Shown here: positions 50,437 through 58,716 of the stretch, in pieces
Layout: each line of letters opens with the position of its first letter
How positions within the stretch are numbered: the stretch's first letter is position 1
Assembly: GCF_900101885.1 (NCBI RefSeq)
Contig: NZ_FNAN01000007.1
Coordinates: 186,001 to 250,000, forward strand
Direction of reading: 5' to 3'
DNA length: 64,000 nt
From: Dyadobacter soli
GTDB lineage: Bacteria; Bacteroidota; Bacteroidia; Cytophagales; Spirosomataceae
The notes under the pieces: model-generated
Told to the model about the DNA's origin: nothing
Databases searched by the model: none
What the model saw: the letters and a program-made list of their open reading frames with translations, nothing else
Translations under genes and position numbers: made by a program

Positions 50437-52509
50437 TCAATCCGGCAATTCCACGAAAAAAGTCGTCCCGGTACCGGTTATCGACTCGAACCAGATTTTC
50501 CCGCCGTGTGCCTCCACGATCTGCTTGCAAATAGAGAGCCCGATTCCGAACGATTGCTCGCCCGCGGTGCCTACCCGCCGGGCGTCGTTCGTAGAAAGAA
50601 AGATATGTCCTTTGAGGTCGTCGGGTATGCCGATGCCGTGGTCCTGGACGCTCAGCAAGGTCAGGTTTGAATTCTTTTTCAGGTTTACATTAATCGCACT
50701 TTCCGTCGGCGAGAATTTCACGGCATTGCTCAGCAAATTGGAAAATACGCGCCAGATCTTCTCCCTGTCCACCGGCACGATGGCCTGCTCGTAATCATAA
50801 TATATGGTCTGCCGCTTCTCTTTTCCCTTGTAGCTGAGCATATCGATGCACGACTGCACGATTTCCGCCAGATCCTCCTCGCTTTTGCTGATCTTTTTCT
50901 TGTCCGGGCCCGACTGCAATATCTGGCCGATGAGCCCGAAAGCCAGCTGCCCCGACTGCTGGATCGCGTTGACGAGCATAGCCTGCTCTTCGTTAGGCGG
51001 CTGGTCCCAGAAGAGCACATCCGCGCCGGAGATCATCGCCGCAATGGGGTTCCGCAAATCATGTGCCACAATGCGCAGCATCTTTTCCTTTTCCACTTCC
51101 GATTCTTCCAATGCATTGACGGTGTCCTGCAATGCGACATTGCTTTGCGTGATTACCCCGTTCAGTTTTGTTACGGCCCGGAGGTTGACAATCGTTTTGC
51201 GCGTATTCCGCCAGATGAGGTACACAATTACCGCCATCGCGAAAGTAAGCAGTACGGAAAATTTCAGGATCAGGTCTTCGCGTTCGTCTTTTTCGGCCGC
51301 CAGTTCCATTTCGTGCTCACGCTGAACCTGTTGCAACAAATGCCCGACATTATTTTTGCTTTGCGCATTTCTTTCGAGGTTCGCATTACGCTCCGCTTCG
51401 AGGTTGGCCATGAACAATTTGCCAGCCTCCTGGTAATTGCCCTGCCCATAAAAAATGGACGCCTGCATGGTCTGGTACAACCCTTTGGCAACCGCATTGC
51501 CTGCCGTGCCGGGCAAGCGCCTCAACGAATCGAGCTGGGCCTGAGCTTTGTCGTACGCATGGGAATCGATGTAAATTTGCGCCAATATCTGCCGTGATTC
51601 CCGCTCCACGTCGATCGACCATTCGATGGTCGGGTCGTGTTCGAGGCATTTTTTGATGAGTTTTTCAGCCTGGCGGTTGTCCCCTTTCAATGCATAGGCT
51701 TCGGCCTGGTTTCTCAGAATGACGATCCGCGCAAACCGGATGAAGTTTTGTTCTTTGGGAAACCGGGCGGCATTCCGCGTGATAAACTGCTCGGCCTGTT
51801 TGAAATAGTCCAACGCCTTTCCCGGCTCGTTGATGAGCATGTACGCGATGCCTATATTTCGCATACTGCCCTGTTTTTCAATAAATTCCAATTGAAAATT
51901 CTCCGGTTCCCTGCAATGCGCCAGTTCTTCCAACTCGTGCTTCCAATATTCGATCGCCTGGTAGTAATTTTCTTCCTTGTAAGAAATATTGGCGATCCGG
52001 CTGCTGTACCGCGCACATTCGCATATTTCGCCCACCGACGTCAGAAAGGATTTGCCTTTGTAATAGTTACGATAAGCCTGGTAATATTCTTTTTGCTTCA
52101 ATAAATCATCTCCTTTTAAAAGCAATGCTTTCGAATAATCGATCGGGTTTTCCCTGCGAATGTGCTCCGGGCCGAATAATCCGAGCAGACTGTCGGTATA
52201 GGCGAGCGCGGCCCTGGTCATCGTGGAATCGCGGTGACTCAGCACTTTCATGAATTTGAAATAGAGAATGCTGTCGTGAATGTTCTTGCGGCGAAGCGTG
52301 CCCATGAACGAGTCCAGTTTGGCGATCGCTTTCCGGCTCCCGGTGGTGCGCGAGCTGCGGTCGAGGCTATCGATCCACGGTTTCAGCCCCACGTTATGGC
52401 CGGTTTTTTCGGACTTCCGGCAACTCGTGAAACCGATCGTCAGAAACAAACAAACCAGAATAATCCTACATTGATATGAAGAGACCGGCAGGGCAATTTG
52501 GCTATTCAT
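50437..52509 (-). CDS. TPR-containing sensor histidine kinase (HisKA type)
   Basis: The ATG at 52509 (MNSQIALPVSSYQCRIILVC) leads into a lipoprotein-like signal (IGFTSC) and gives 690 residues. The periplasmic half (about 35-370) contains TPR-like repeats (QAYRNYYKGKSFLTSVGEIC, AYMLINEPGKALDYFKQAEQ, AEAYALKGDNRQAEKLIKKC). A membrane helix (FSVLLTFAMAVIVYLIWRN, about 410-428) and coiled linker precede HisKA with KMLRIVAHDLRNPIAAMISG (His483) and a HATPase domain with FSNLLSNAVKFSPTE, LLSVQDHGIGIPDDLK and GIGLSICKQIVEAHGGKIWF. The combination of a possible lipid anchor and a downstream membrane helix is slightly odd; the Cys may not be acylated. It lies upstream of the sigma-54 regulator in the same direction. 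Confidence 0.9.
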   Translation of the reverse strand: MNSQIALPVSSYQCRIILVCLFLTIGFTSCRKSEKTGHNVGLKPWIDSLDRSSRTTGSRKAIAKLDSFMGTLRRKNIHDSILYFKFMKVLSHRDSTMTRAALAYTDSLLGLFGPEHIRRENPIDYSKALLLKGDDLLKQKEYYQAYRNYYKGKSFLTSVGEICECARYSSRIANISYKEENYYQAIEYWKHELEELAHCREPENFQLEFIEKQGSMRNIGIAYMLINEPGKALDYFKQAEQFITRNAARFPKEQNFIRFARIVILRNQAEAYALKGDNRQAEKLIKKCLEHDPTIEWSIDVERESRQILAQIYIDSHAYDKAQAQLDSLRRLPGTAGNAVAKGLYQTMQASIFYGQGNYQEAGKLFMANLEAERNANLERNAQSKNNVGHLLQQVQREHEMELAAEKDEREDLILKFSVLLTFAMAVIVYLIWRNTRKTIVNLRAVTKLNGVITQSNVALQDTVNALEESEVEKEKMLRIVAHDLRNPIAAMISGADVLFWDQPPNEEQAMLVNAIQQSGQLAFGLIGQILQSGPDKKKISKSEEDLAEIVQSCIDMLSYKGKEKRQTIYYDYEQAIVPVDREKIWRVFSNLLSNAVKFSPTESAINVNLKKNSNLTLLSVQDHGIGIPDDLKGHIFLSTNDARRVGTAGEQSFGIGLSICKQIVEAHGGKIWFESITGTGTTFFVELPD

Positions 52510-52713
52510 CGCGTTCAAATTGTTTTTCTCTTTTACAATGATACCGGGAGACACAAAATACATATGCTTTTTGTACAATTCGGCCCTATTTCCAGCGAGT
52601 TATCAGCCGGATCAGGATCGAAAAGTCTGCAAAAATCTACACAAATAGTCTGGATATATTGTAGAAAAAATTCATTCGCCGAAGCAAATTAGCGAGAGGA
52701 CTTGCAATGAAAG

Positions 52714-52750
52714 GGCCGGCAGCTATCCCTTGTCTGGAAAGCCGCCGGCC
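52714..52750. terminator. GC-rich hairpin between TonB receptor and histidine kinase genes
   Basis: GGCCGGCAGC (52714-52723) pairs with GCCGCCGGCC (52741-52750) with one mismatch and a 17-base loop. It is flanked by AAAG before and CTTT after. On the minus strand it lies 35 bases after the repaired receptor stop (52785), a suitable terminator position, but the T-run is short (CCTTT). Confidence 0.45.
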
Positions 52751-52784
52751 GCTTTGATTATAAATGCAGTTATGAATTATTTCC

Positions 52785-52807
52785 CTAAAACCGGAAAGAA
52801 AAACTGG
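52785..52807 (-). pseudogene. Displaced C-terminal end of the TonB receptor (+1 frame)
   Basis: In the frame one base shifted from the receptor, the sequence continues after KYW as GFVGNPQFTRNFVASFSFRF and stops at TAG (52785-52787). This is a textbook last beta strand ending in Phe, so these bases are the intended 3' end. The shift lies at the GGG run at 52846-52848 (ccc on the plus strand); one additional G would restore the frame. Confidence 0.8.
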
Positions 52808-55078
52808 CTACGAAGTTCCTGGTAAACTGCGGGTTTCCAACGAATCCCAGTACTTTACATTGGAGATGTTATTCAGTTTCAGCCCCAGCTTCCATTTGTC
52901 CTTTTGGTAAAATGCCGTGGCATTGATCACGTGGTAGGCCGGGATCGTGTAAGTATTGCTGGAATTGAGATACGAATCGCCCACATAGTTGCCGCCGAAG
53001 CCCAGCCCGATCCCTTTCAAATGCCGGAACGGAAGCCGGTAGCTCACCCAATAGTTCACAATATGCTGCGGCGCCTGCGTTTCGAATTTACCTTCGTACA
53101 CATCGGCCTTTACGAACCTGTTTTCATTGAAACCATATCCGGTCACGATATTCAGCCCTTCAACTGGATTGGCCGTGAGCTCTACCTCTACGCCTTTGCT
53201 CACCTGCTGTCCGTCCTGGAAGCTGTATTGCGCGTCGTCGGTCCGCAAAGCATTGTCGATATTGATATAGTAGTAGCTGATGCTCCCGCCGAGTTTGTTG
53301 CCGGGCAATTCCGCTTTCAAACCACCTTCCAATTGATTTGCAAATACCGGTTTCGGTTTAAACAGGCTGCCATTCGGCTGTTCCACCGGCCCCTGGTTGC
53401 GGAAACCGTTCATGAAATTCCCGAACAGCGATACCTGGTCTTTCACGACCTGGTACACGATCCCCAGCTTCGGCGAAAGCGATGGCTGTACGAAACCACC
53501 CTCATAAGTTTGCTCGAAACGGTCATAGCGCAGGCTCAGCATGGTCGACAGGCGGTCGGTCCAACTGATGGCGTCGGAAACATACACCCCTAATGCATTT
53601 CCCCCGTACGCGTCATGCGAAACAGGTGCACCCGGGGTAGCGAGGGCGCTGTTCACCCTGCTCAGGCCCGCTTTTTCAAACGGCTCGTTGATATTTATTT
53701 TATCGAGCGGGATGGCCTGGTAAGTCAGCGTTTCGTCATTGTACTCGTAGCTGGCGCCAATGACGATGTTATGATGGAAGCGGCCGGTGTTGAAACTGCC
53801 ATTGAAATTCTGCTGGATATTGGCATAGGTTCTTTCCCTCGGGCCAAAATGCCGGATACTCGTTACCGCCGTATCGGCGCTGATCCATTCGATATAGGGC
53901 TGGTAACTATGGTTCAAAAACTCGTTCACGTGCGATACGCCGGTTGTCGAAGTCCAGTTTTTACTGATCTGGTATTTGGCCTGGCCGAAATATTTGGTAG
54001 CCTGCGCATCGCTCATCAAATCGTTTTGAAAGAAGGATTTTTTAAAACCCAGCGGAATATCCTTGGCCGACTTGAACGGTACCTCGTCCGCGAAAAGCAG
54101 CGTGTAGGCAAGGCGGGTTGCATTGCTTTTGAAGTACTCGAAATCAAACAGGAAAGAAAGGCGGTCGCTGGCCTGGTAAGAAAGGCTCGGGGCAATCACG
54201 AACCGTTTGTTCTTGCCGTATTCGTTGGAGCTGTTTTGCTGATGCTGCACGGCATTGAACCGCAGCAACACCGTTTTTTCCTTGTTCAACGGCGTGTTGA
54301 TATCGATCGTCGCGCGGCTCAGATCGTAACTGCCCATACTGTATCCCACTTCGCCCCCGAAACCGGCATAGGGCTTCTTGGTAACGAGGTTCATGGCCCC
54401 CCCGAAAGTGGATACCTGCGAACCGAAAAGCGTTCCCGACGGGCCTTTGATCATCTCGATGCGTTCCAGGTTGGCGATTTCCGTGCCCGTCCGGTATACC
54501 GAAGTAGCCATACCGTTCCGGGCGTAGTCGAAATTGGTAAAACCCCTGAATACCACCGCGAAGCTTCCCGTCACGTACTCTGTCGGGGCCACGCCGGCCG
54601 CGGCACGAAATACGTCCTTCACGTCGGTCATCATCTGTTCTTTCATGAGGTCCTTCCCTACCACGTTGTAAACCTGCGGATTTTCGAGGTTTTTCAACGG
54701 CATACGGGCCACATAGTCGGTTTCCCGGTTCATGAGGCGGTTATCACCGCGCACGACTACTTCCTGCAACTGGCGGTTATCCTCGGCCAGCGTAAAATCC
54801 ACCGAAATGGTCTCGCCCGCTGTTACGGTTACAGTATTCTTCTGAGCGACAAGACCGGTAAAAATTGCTGTCAATGTGTAAGTTCCAGCCGGAACTTTAT
54901 GGATCGTGTATTGCCCCGCTTCATTCACGACGGCACCACGCGCAGTTTTTTCAAGGACAATATTTACAAACTCGGCAGGCTTGCCGTCGGACGTGACCAC
55001 AGTCCCGCTGATACTACCGGTTTGGGCAAACGCCCGCACTGCAAGAAAGATGAAAAAAAGAATTAAAAGTCTCCGCAT
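52808..55078 (-). CDS. TonB-dependent siderophore-type receptor, frameshifted at the 3' end
   Basis: 756 residues as read. A signal peptide (about 1-18) is followed by a CarboxypepD_reg-like domain (SISGTVVTSDGKPAEFVNIV) and a plug domain with DVKDVFRAAAGVAPTEYVTG, NLERIEMIKGPSGTLFGSQV and GGAMNLVTKKPYAG, the FhuA/FpvA-type pattern. The 22-strand barrel contains ISWTDRLSTMLSLRYDRFEQ and LGIVYQVVKDQVSLFGNFMN. The last residues, NNISNVKYWDSLETRSLPGT S, are wrong for a barrel; the alternative frame gives a proper terminal strand ending SFSFRF at 52785. A single-base loss in GGG at 52846-52848 explains this, as mutation or sequencing error. A -7-like TATCTTTG (55116-55123, minus strand) lies 38 bases upstream. 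Likely substrate: a ferric siderophore. Confidence 0.88.
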   Translation of the reverse strand: MRRLLILFFIFLAVRAFAQTGSISGTVVTSDGKPAEFVNIVLEKTARGAVVNEAGQYTIHKVPAGTYTLTAIFTGLVAQKNTVTVTAGETISVDFTLAEDNRQLQEVVVRGDNRLMNRETDYVARMPLKNLENPQVYNVVGKDLMKEQMMTDVKDVFRAAAGVAPTEYVTGSFAVVFRGFTNFDYARNGMATSVYRTGTEIANLERIEMIKGPSGTLFGSQVSTFGGAMNLVTKKPYAGFGGEVGYSMGSYDLSRATIDINTPLNKEKTVLLRFNAVQHQQNSSNEYGKNKRFVIAPSLSYQASDRLSFLFDFEYFKSNATRLAYTLLFADEVPFKSAKDIPLGFKKSFFQNDLMSDAQATKYFGQAKYQISKNWTSTTGVSHVNEFLNHSYQPYIEWISADTAVTSIRHFGPRERTYANIQQNFNGSFNTGRFHHNIVIGASYEYNDETLTYQAIPLDKININEPFEKAGLSRVNSALATPGAPVSHDAYGGNALGVYVSDAISWTDRLSTMLSLRYDRFEQTYEGGFVQPSLSPKLGIVYQVVKDQVSLFGNFMNGFRNQGPVEQPNGSLFKPKPVFANQLEGGLKAELPGNKLGGSISYYYINIDNALRTDDAQYSFQDGQQVSKGVEVELTANPVEGLNIVTGYGFNENRFVKADVYEGKFETQAPQHIVNYWVSYRLPFRHLKGIGLGFGGNYVGDSYLNSSNTYTIPAYHVINATAFYQKDKWKLGLKLNNISNVKYWDSLETRSLPGTS

Positions 55079-55157
55079 TTTCTATTATTTTATTTGGACT
55101 TATTATAAATAATAGCAAAGATAGGAAAACTTCGTTCCGAAAACCGCCAGGAACAGC

Positions 55158-55195
55158 AAAGGGGCACCAAATTCTGCTTGATGCCCCTTTTTCCT
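55158..55195. terminator. Bidirectional hairpin terminator after the NIPSNAP gene
   Basis: AAAGGGGCA (55158-55166) and TGCCCCTTT (55182-55190) form a nine-pair stem with a 15-base loop. On the plus strand it is followed by further Ts; on the minus strand the stem itself ends in TTT. It starts 19 bases after the stop of the NIPSNAP gene (55209) and separates it from the TonB receptor. Confidence 0.65.
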
Positions 55196-55208
55196 GCTTC
55201 GATATCCC

Positions 55209-55982
55209 CTACACTTGCGAGTAGGCTGTCGGCACCAGAAAGGTGTTTACGATTTTGGAAATGGTGTTGGCATACTGGGAGTCGCCTACCAGTTTCTTCC
55301 ATGCGGGATCGGCTATGAAAGCGCCCCACCCTTTGTCGCGCTCTTCCATGTTGTTGCACGTGAGCAGATAGGTAAGCCGTGGCATTCTGTCGCCGGCTAT
55401 TACTTCGCCGAAGAACACGGGATTCAGTTTGGCGCGCTGGAAAATGGGGAACTCGCCGTCGTGGAACATTTTGATCTTCCGCCTCAATGCATCCTCGTTG
55501 GCGGCTTCATAGGTCCGTAACTCAAATACGCGCGTCGCGCCCGATGGCACGGTCAGTAGCGGCCAGCCTTCGAATGCATTCATCAGCGAAGACGTGAAGC
55601 GGTCGAAAAGCGGTTTGTCGGCGGGCAGGCCGTTGTAGGCTGCGCTGTTTTTGAGGTAATCCGCATCCGATTTTAGTTTGGTATTGATTGAAACGTAGCT
55701 TTCAAAGGAAGCATAGGGCGTCAGCACGTATATCTTGGCCGGGTCGGAAGCGCGGTATTCCTTGAAAACGCCGACCGTTTTAACGCCGAGCTTATTCAAT
55801 GCAGGAATAAGCGCCGTTTTGAAATAATCTTCGAGCTGGCCTACGTTGGCTCCGAAACGCATTTCGTATTCGCGCCATTCGTAAACCTCCCGTTGTGCCT
55901 GGTATTTTTCATGGCCTAATGCGGTTTCGACGGTGATCGCCGTTGCGGCGAGTGAGGATTGGATAAATTTCCTTCTTTGCAT
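55209..55982 (-). CDS. NIPSNAP family protein with N-terminal export signal
   Basis: 257 residues. The N-terminus MQRRKFIQSSLAATAITVET has an RRKF pair resembling a Tat-type leader. Two NIPSNAP ferredoxin-like domains follow: YEWREYEMRFGANVGQLEDY (about 34-53) with LIPALNKLGVKTVGVFKEY, and ATRVFELRTYEAANEDALRR (about 148-167) with FFGEVIAGDRMPRLTYLLTC and NNMEERDKGWGAFIADPAWK. The family is widespread; its biochemical function is not established. The gene is flanked downstream by a hairpin terminator and upstream by a GAGTTT-rich tandem repeat that begins almost at the start codon. No operon partner is evident. Confidence 0.85.
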   Translation of the reverse strand: MQRRKFIQSSLAATAITVETALGHEKYQAQREVYEWREYEMRFGANVGQLEDYFKTALIPALNKLGVKTVGVFKEYRASDPAKIYVLTPYASFESYVSINTKLKSDADYLKNSAAYNGLPADKPLFDRFTSSLMNAFEGWPLLTVPSGATRVFELRTYEAANEDALRRKIKMFHDGEFPIFQRAKLNPVFFGEVIAGDRMPRLTYLLTCNNMEERDKGWGAFIADPAWKKLVGDSQYANTISKIVNTFLVPTAYSQV

Positions 55983-55984
55983 TG

Positions 55985-56083
55985 GAGTTTATGAGTTTGG
56001 AGTTTATGAGTTTAGCGTTTTTTGAGTTTAGAGTTTATGAGTTTAACGTTTTTGAGTTTAGCGTTTTTGAGTTTGGAGTTTAG
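55985..56083. repeat. GAGTTTA-type degenerate tandem repeat
   Basis: About 100 bases are built from GAGTTTA, TGAGTTTGGA and GCGTTTTT variants in irregular alternation, beginning two bases upstream of the NIPSNAP start codon. There is no open frame of interest. It is a low-complexity minisatellite occupying most of that gene's leader. It may be one member of a family of interspersed intergenic repeats. Confidence 0.75.
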
Positions 56084-56197
56084 GGTGATTGGGCGATGCG
56101 GTTTGGGATGTCACTAAATATTTGTTTAAGATAACTAATACTCATCTAGGTGCAAAATGGGGATCATTTTGCACTTACGCTTTTGAGATATAATTGC

Positions 56198-57334
56198 TTA
56201 AAACAGCAGGTTAAATGTGCTCTTTGCATTGAGCACGGCCACACTTTCGGGTGACCAGCCGTTCAGCAATATCGAAATGGTGGTTTTGTGCTCGGGTAGG
56301 TAAAAAGCTTTGCACACGAAGCCGTAGACGTGCCCGTCGTGGCCGATAGCGGTGCCATGGTCGGTTTCGATCTTCATTAAACCCAGGCCGTATTGTTTGT
56401 AGTATTGAAGCTCCTCGGGCAGCGTGGTGGAGTCGATATCCACGTAGGTATGCATACGTGCGAGCGAGGCGGGCGAGAGCACTTTGCCCGTGAGTAATGC
56501 TTCCAGAAAAACGGCAATGTCGTGCGAAGTCGCGATCATCCCGCCGTCGAGCGCGCCTTCGCCGCCCACGGCATTGTTGTCGATCCAGGTTACATTCTCC
56601 ATCGGGCCGCCTGCACCAAAGTAGGCTTGCGTGAGGGAAGCGGGCAAAACCATGCTGGCAGAGGTATTCCGCAAACCGAGCGGCTCGATGGCTTTTTCAC
56701 GAACCACCTGGTAGGCGCTTTTGCCGGTAACAATGCGGATCAGTTCCGAGAGCAGCAGGTAGTTGGTATTGCAGTAATTGCCCTTTCCGAGCGGGTAATC
56801 GGCCGGTTTGTCGTAAACCAATGCGAGGTTTTGCGCAGCGGAATACTTCACAATCTGCTGGCTGAGAATGCCGTCCCTCACCGTTTCGTCGAGGTACTCG
56901 CGGATGCCCGAGGTGTGGTTCAGGCATTGTTCGATGGTCGCCTCGCCTGCATTGGCAATGCGGCTGGTGACTTCCGCGGGCAGGTATTTGCTGATCTTGT
57001 CGGTAATGTTCAGCTTGCCTTCCTCCTGCAATTTAAGAATGGTTACGGAGGTAAATATCTTCGAAATACTGCCAATGCGCAACGTGTTCTCCGGGCTCAT
57101 CGCAATGCCTTTTTCGACATCGGAATGCCCGCCGGTACCATGCCAGGCACCTTTGGGCGAAAGCACCGTAATGCTGACGCCCGTGGCGCCGGCTTCCATA
57201 AACCGGGCGACGATCCGCTGGTATTTCTCGGCGTCAGGGTGATTTCCCGGAGGCACATGGTCTTCGGTACAGGACAGGCCGGCCATTGCGAGGCCGGCGA
57301 TCATCATGGCTTGTTTTAGAATGCTGAGTTTCAT
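56198..57334 (-). CDS. Serine hydrolase, class C beta-lactamase/DD-peptidase family, lipoprotein
   Basis: 378 residues. A lipoprotein signal ends at MAGLSC (Cys22). The catalytic triad elements of the beta-lactamase/transpeptidase-like fold are present: Ser89-x-x-Lys92 (GSISKIFTS), the Tyr187-x-Asn189 motif (GNYCNTNYLLL) and a C-terminal HDG (GTAIGHDGHVYGF) in place of KTG. The family includes DD-carboxypeptidases, esterases and peptidases acting on D-amino acids or peptidoglycan; true cephalosporinases usually carry KTG. Residues such as CLNHTSGIREY are also typical of family XII serine hydrolases. It lies downstream of the AraC gene, about 100 bases away in the same direction, without obvious functional linkage. 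Confidence 0.88.
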   Translation of the reverse strand: MKLSILKQAMMIAGLAMAGLSCTEDHVPPGNHPDAEKYQRIVARFMEAGATGVSITVLSPKGAWHGTGGHSDVEKGIAMSPENTLRIGSISKIFTSVTILKLQEEGKLNITDKISKYLPAEVTSRIANAGEATIEQCLNHTSGIREYLDETVRDGILSQQIVKYSAAQNLALVYDKPADYPLGKGNYCNTNYLLLSELIRIVTGKSAYQVVREKAIEPLGLRNTSASMVLPASLTQAYFGAGGPMENVTWIDNNAVGGEGALDGGMIATSHDIAVFLEALLTGKVLSPASLARMHTYVDIDSTTLPEELQYYKQYGLGLMKIETDHGTAIGHDGHVYGFVCKAFYLPEHKTTISILLNGWSPESVAVLNAKSTFNLLF

Positions 57335-57435
57335 CTCTGCTGGTTTAAAGTTTCAGCAAAGATGAAATGCCGGGTGCCGCGCATCGCCCCAGCGTGTAGG
57401 ATGGAACCAGGTTTCAATGTACCGGCGGCGCCATT

Positions 57436-58620
57436 TCATTCCAGGTTAATGTGCCGCTGCGTCAAAAACTCGCTGGGCGACAGGCCGGTATGCTTTTTAA
57501 AGTTACGATTAAAAGAAGTCTTGGAATTGAACCCGCATTCGAGCGCTAAATGGAGCAACGTGTACTTCTGATTTTCCGGAAGTGCGGCAATGCGGATGAA
57601 TTCGGCGATCCGCAGCGCATTGATGTAGTCGTAAAAACTCTTTTCTTCGATGGTATTGATCACCTGCGACAAATGGTTCGCATTGGTACCGAGCTTTTCC
57701 GACAGTTCCGCCAGCGTCAGCTCCGGGTCGGTAAAAAGCCGCTCGCGTTCCATGAGGTTTTCCAGATTTTGATGAATCGCACGGCCAAGTTCCTCGCTCA
57801 ATCCGGACTTCGCATATTTGCCTGCCGTGGTTGCATTTTGCTCAATCACCTCGTCCGCAACGATCATTTCCCCGCCAGACTCCTGCTTCGCGGGCGCAGG
57901 CGCAGGCACGTGAGCCATTGCATGGGGAGCCCTATCCCACTCAAATGCCAGCCGGGGCTGGTCCGTAAAAATCCCCGTTTGGCGGATTCCGAAATAGCCC
58001 ATAAAGAATACAAACACGACCACCGCGCCGAAAATATAGGCTTCACTATCGAGGAAAATGGTAAGCCAGATCACCGAGATGCCCGCGATCAGGTACCTCA
58101 GCCAGGCCAGGTTAATTTTTTCGGTGTTGGAAAATTGATAATCGATGCGTTTGCGGTGCCGCCGCAGCTCGATCCAGGAGGCCAGCGCATAAGTCGTGCC
58201 CGAAAGAATGATGGTGATCAGCAAGATGAGCTGCTGGTCTTGAAAACCTTCGCCCTGGTGCTGGTACACCCAAATTTTCCGGTCGGTGGGCAACCGGTAA
58301 AACGGCATCACGAACAGGTAAGCCAGCGCAACAGGCAGAAAATGAATGAGGCGCCGCCAGGTCAGCCGGGCCGGACGGGTAAGTTCAATGGTATACAGGT
58401 ATAGCAGCGGCCCGTAGGCGAGCGGGAGGGGAATTTCAACGCCGAGCAGGAAGGGAAACCGGAGGTACCGGCCGCTTACCACCGAATAATACAATCCGAG
58501 GTGAACACCGATCACCAGCAACCATACTGTCAGCACATAATCGGCATTCGTTTTACTGCGCTTGCCGAGCAGCACGGCGGCCAGAAAAAAGGTAATGGTC
58601 AGCCCGATCAGGTTCAACAT
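57436..58620 (-). CDS. Membrane-bound AraC-family transcriptional regulator
   Basis: 394 residues. The N-terminal half (about 1-225) has six or seven hydrophobic helices (LIGLTITFFLAAVLLGKRSK, YVLTVWLLVIGVHLGLYYSV, FLLGVEIPLPLAYGPLLYLY, WRRLIHFLPVALAYLFVMPF and others). A linker leads to a C-terminal AraC HTH domain (about 290-390): LTLAELSEKLGTNANHLSQV followed by INTIEEKSFYDYINALRIAE and LALECGFNSKTSFNRNFKKH TGLSPSEF. This seven-helix-AraC architecture is common in Bacteroidetes and resembles a membrane one-component sensor. It is followed by the serine hydrolase gene and preceded by the GH30 gene (96-base gap). The target genes are unknown; the adjacent SusCD-GH30 locus is one possibility. 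Confidence 0.9.
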   Translation of the reverse strand: MLNLIGLTITFFLAAVLLGKRSKTNADYVLTVWLLVIGVHLGLYYSVVSGRYLRFPFLLGVEIPLPLAYGPLLYLYTIELTRPARLTWRRLIHFLPVALAYLFVMPFYRLPTDRKIWVYQHQGEGFQDQQLILLITIILSGTTYALASWIELRRHRKRIDYQFSNTEKINLAWLRYLIAGISVIWLTIFLDSEAYIFGAVVVFVFFMGYFGIRQTGIFTDQPRLAFEWDRAPHAMAHVPAPAPAKQESGGEMIVADEVIEQNATTAGKYAKSGLSEELGRAIHQNLENLMERERLFTDPELTLAELSEKLGTNANHLSQVINTIEEKSFYDYINALRIAEFIRIAALPENQKYTLLHLALECGFNSKTSFNRNFKKHTGLSPSEFLTQRHINLE

Positions 58621-58716
58621 ATCAAATGGTGTTCAGACTTTCCAATCTCAGGTTTTCGAAGGTAAATTAGAAATTCCCGCTTGAAAAATCTGAACGACCA
58701 TTGGAGACTTTTTGCA

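Noticed and set aside
56198..57334. Beta-lactam resistance gene
   Set aside because: SxxK and YxN are present, but the third motif is HDG in place of KTG, as in general serine hydrolases and DD-peptidases, so resistance is not supported.
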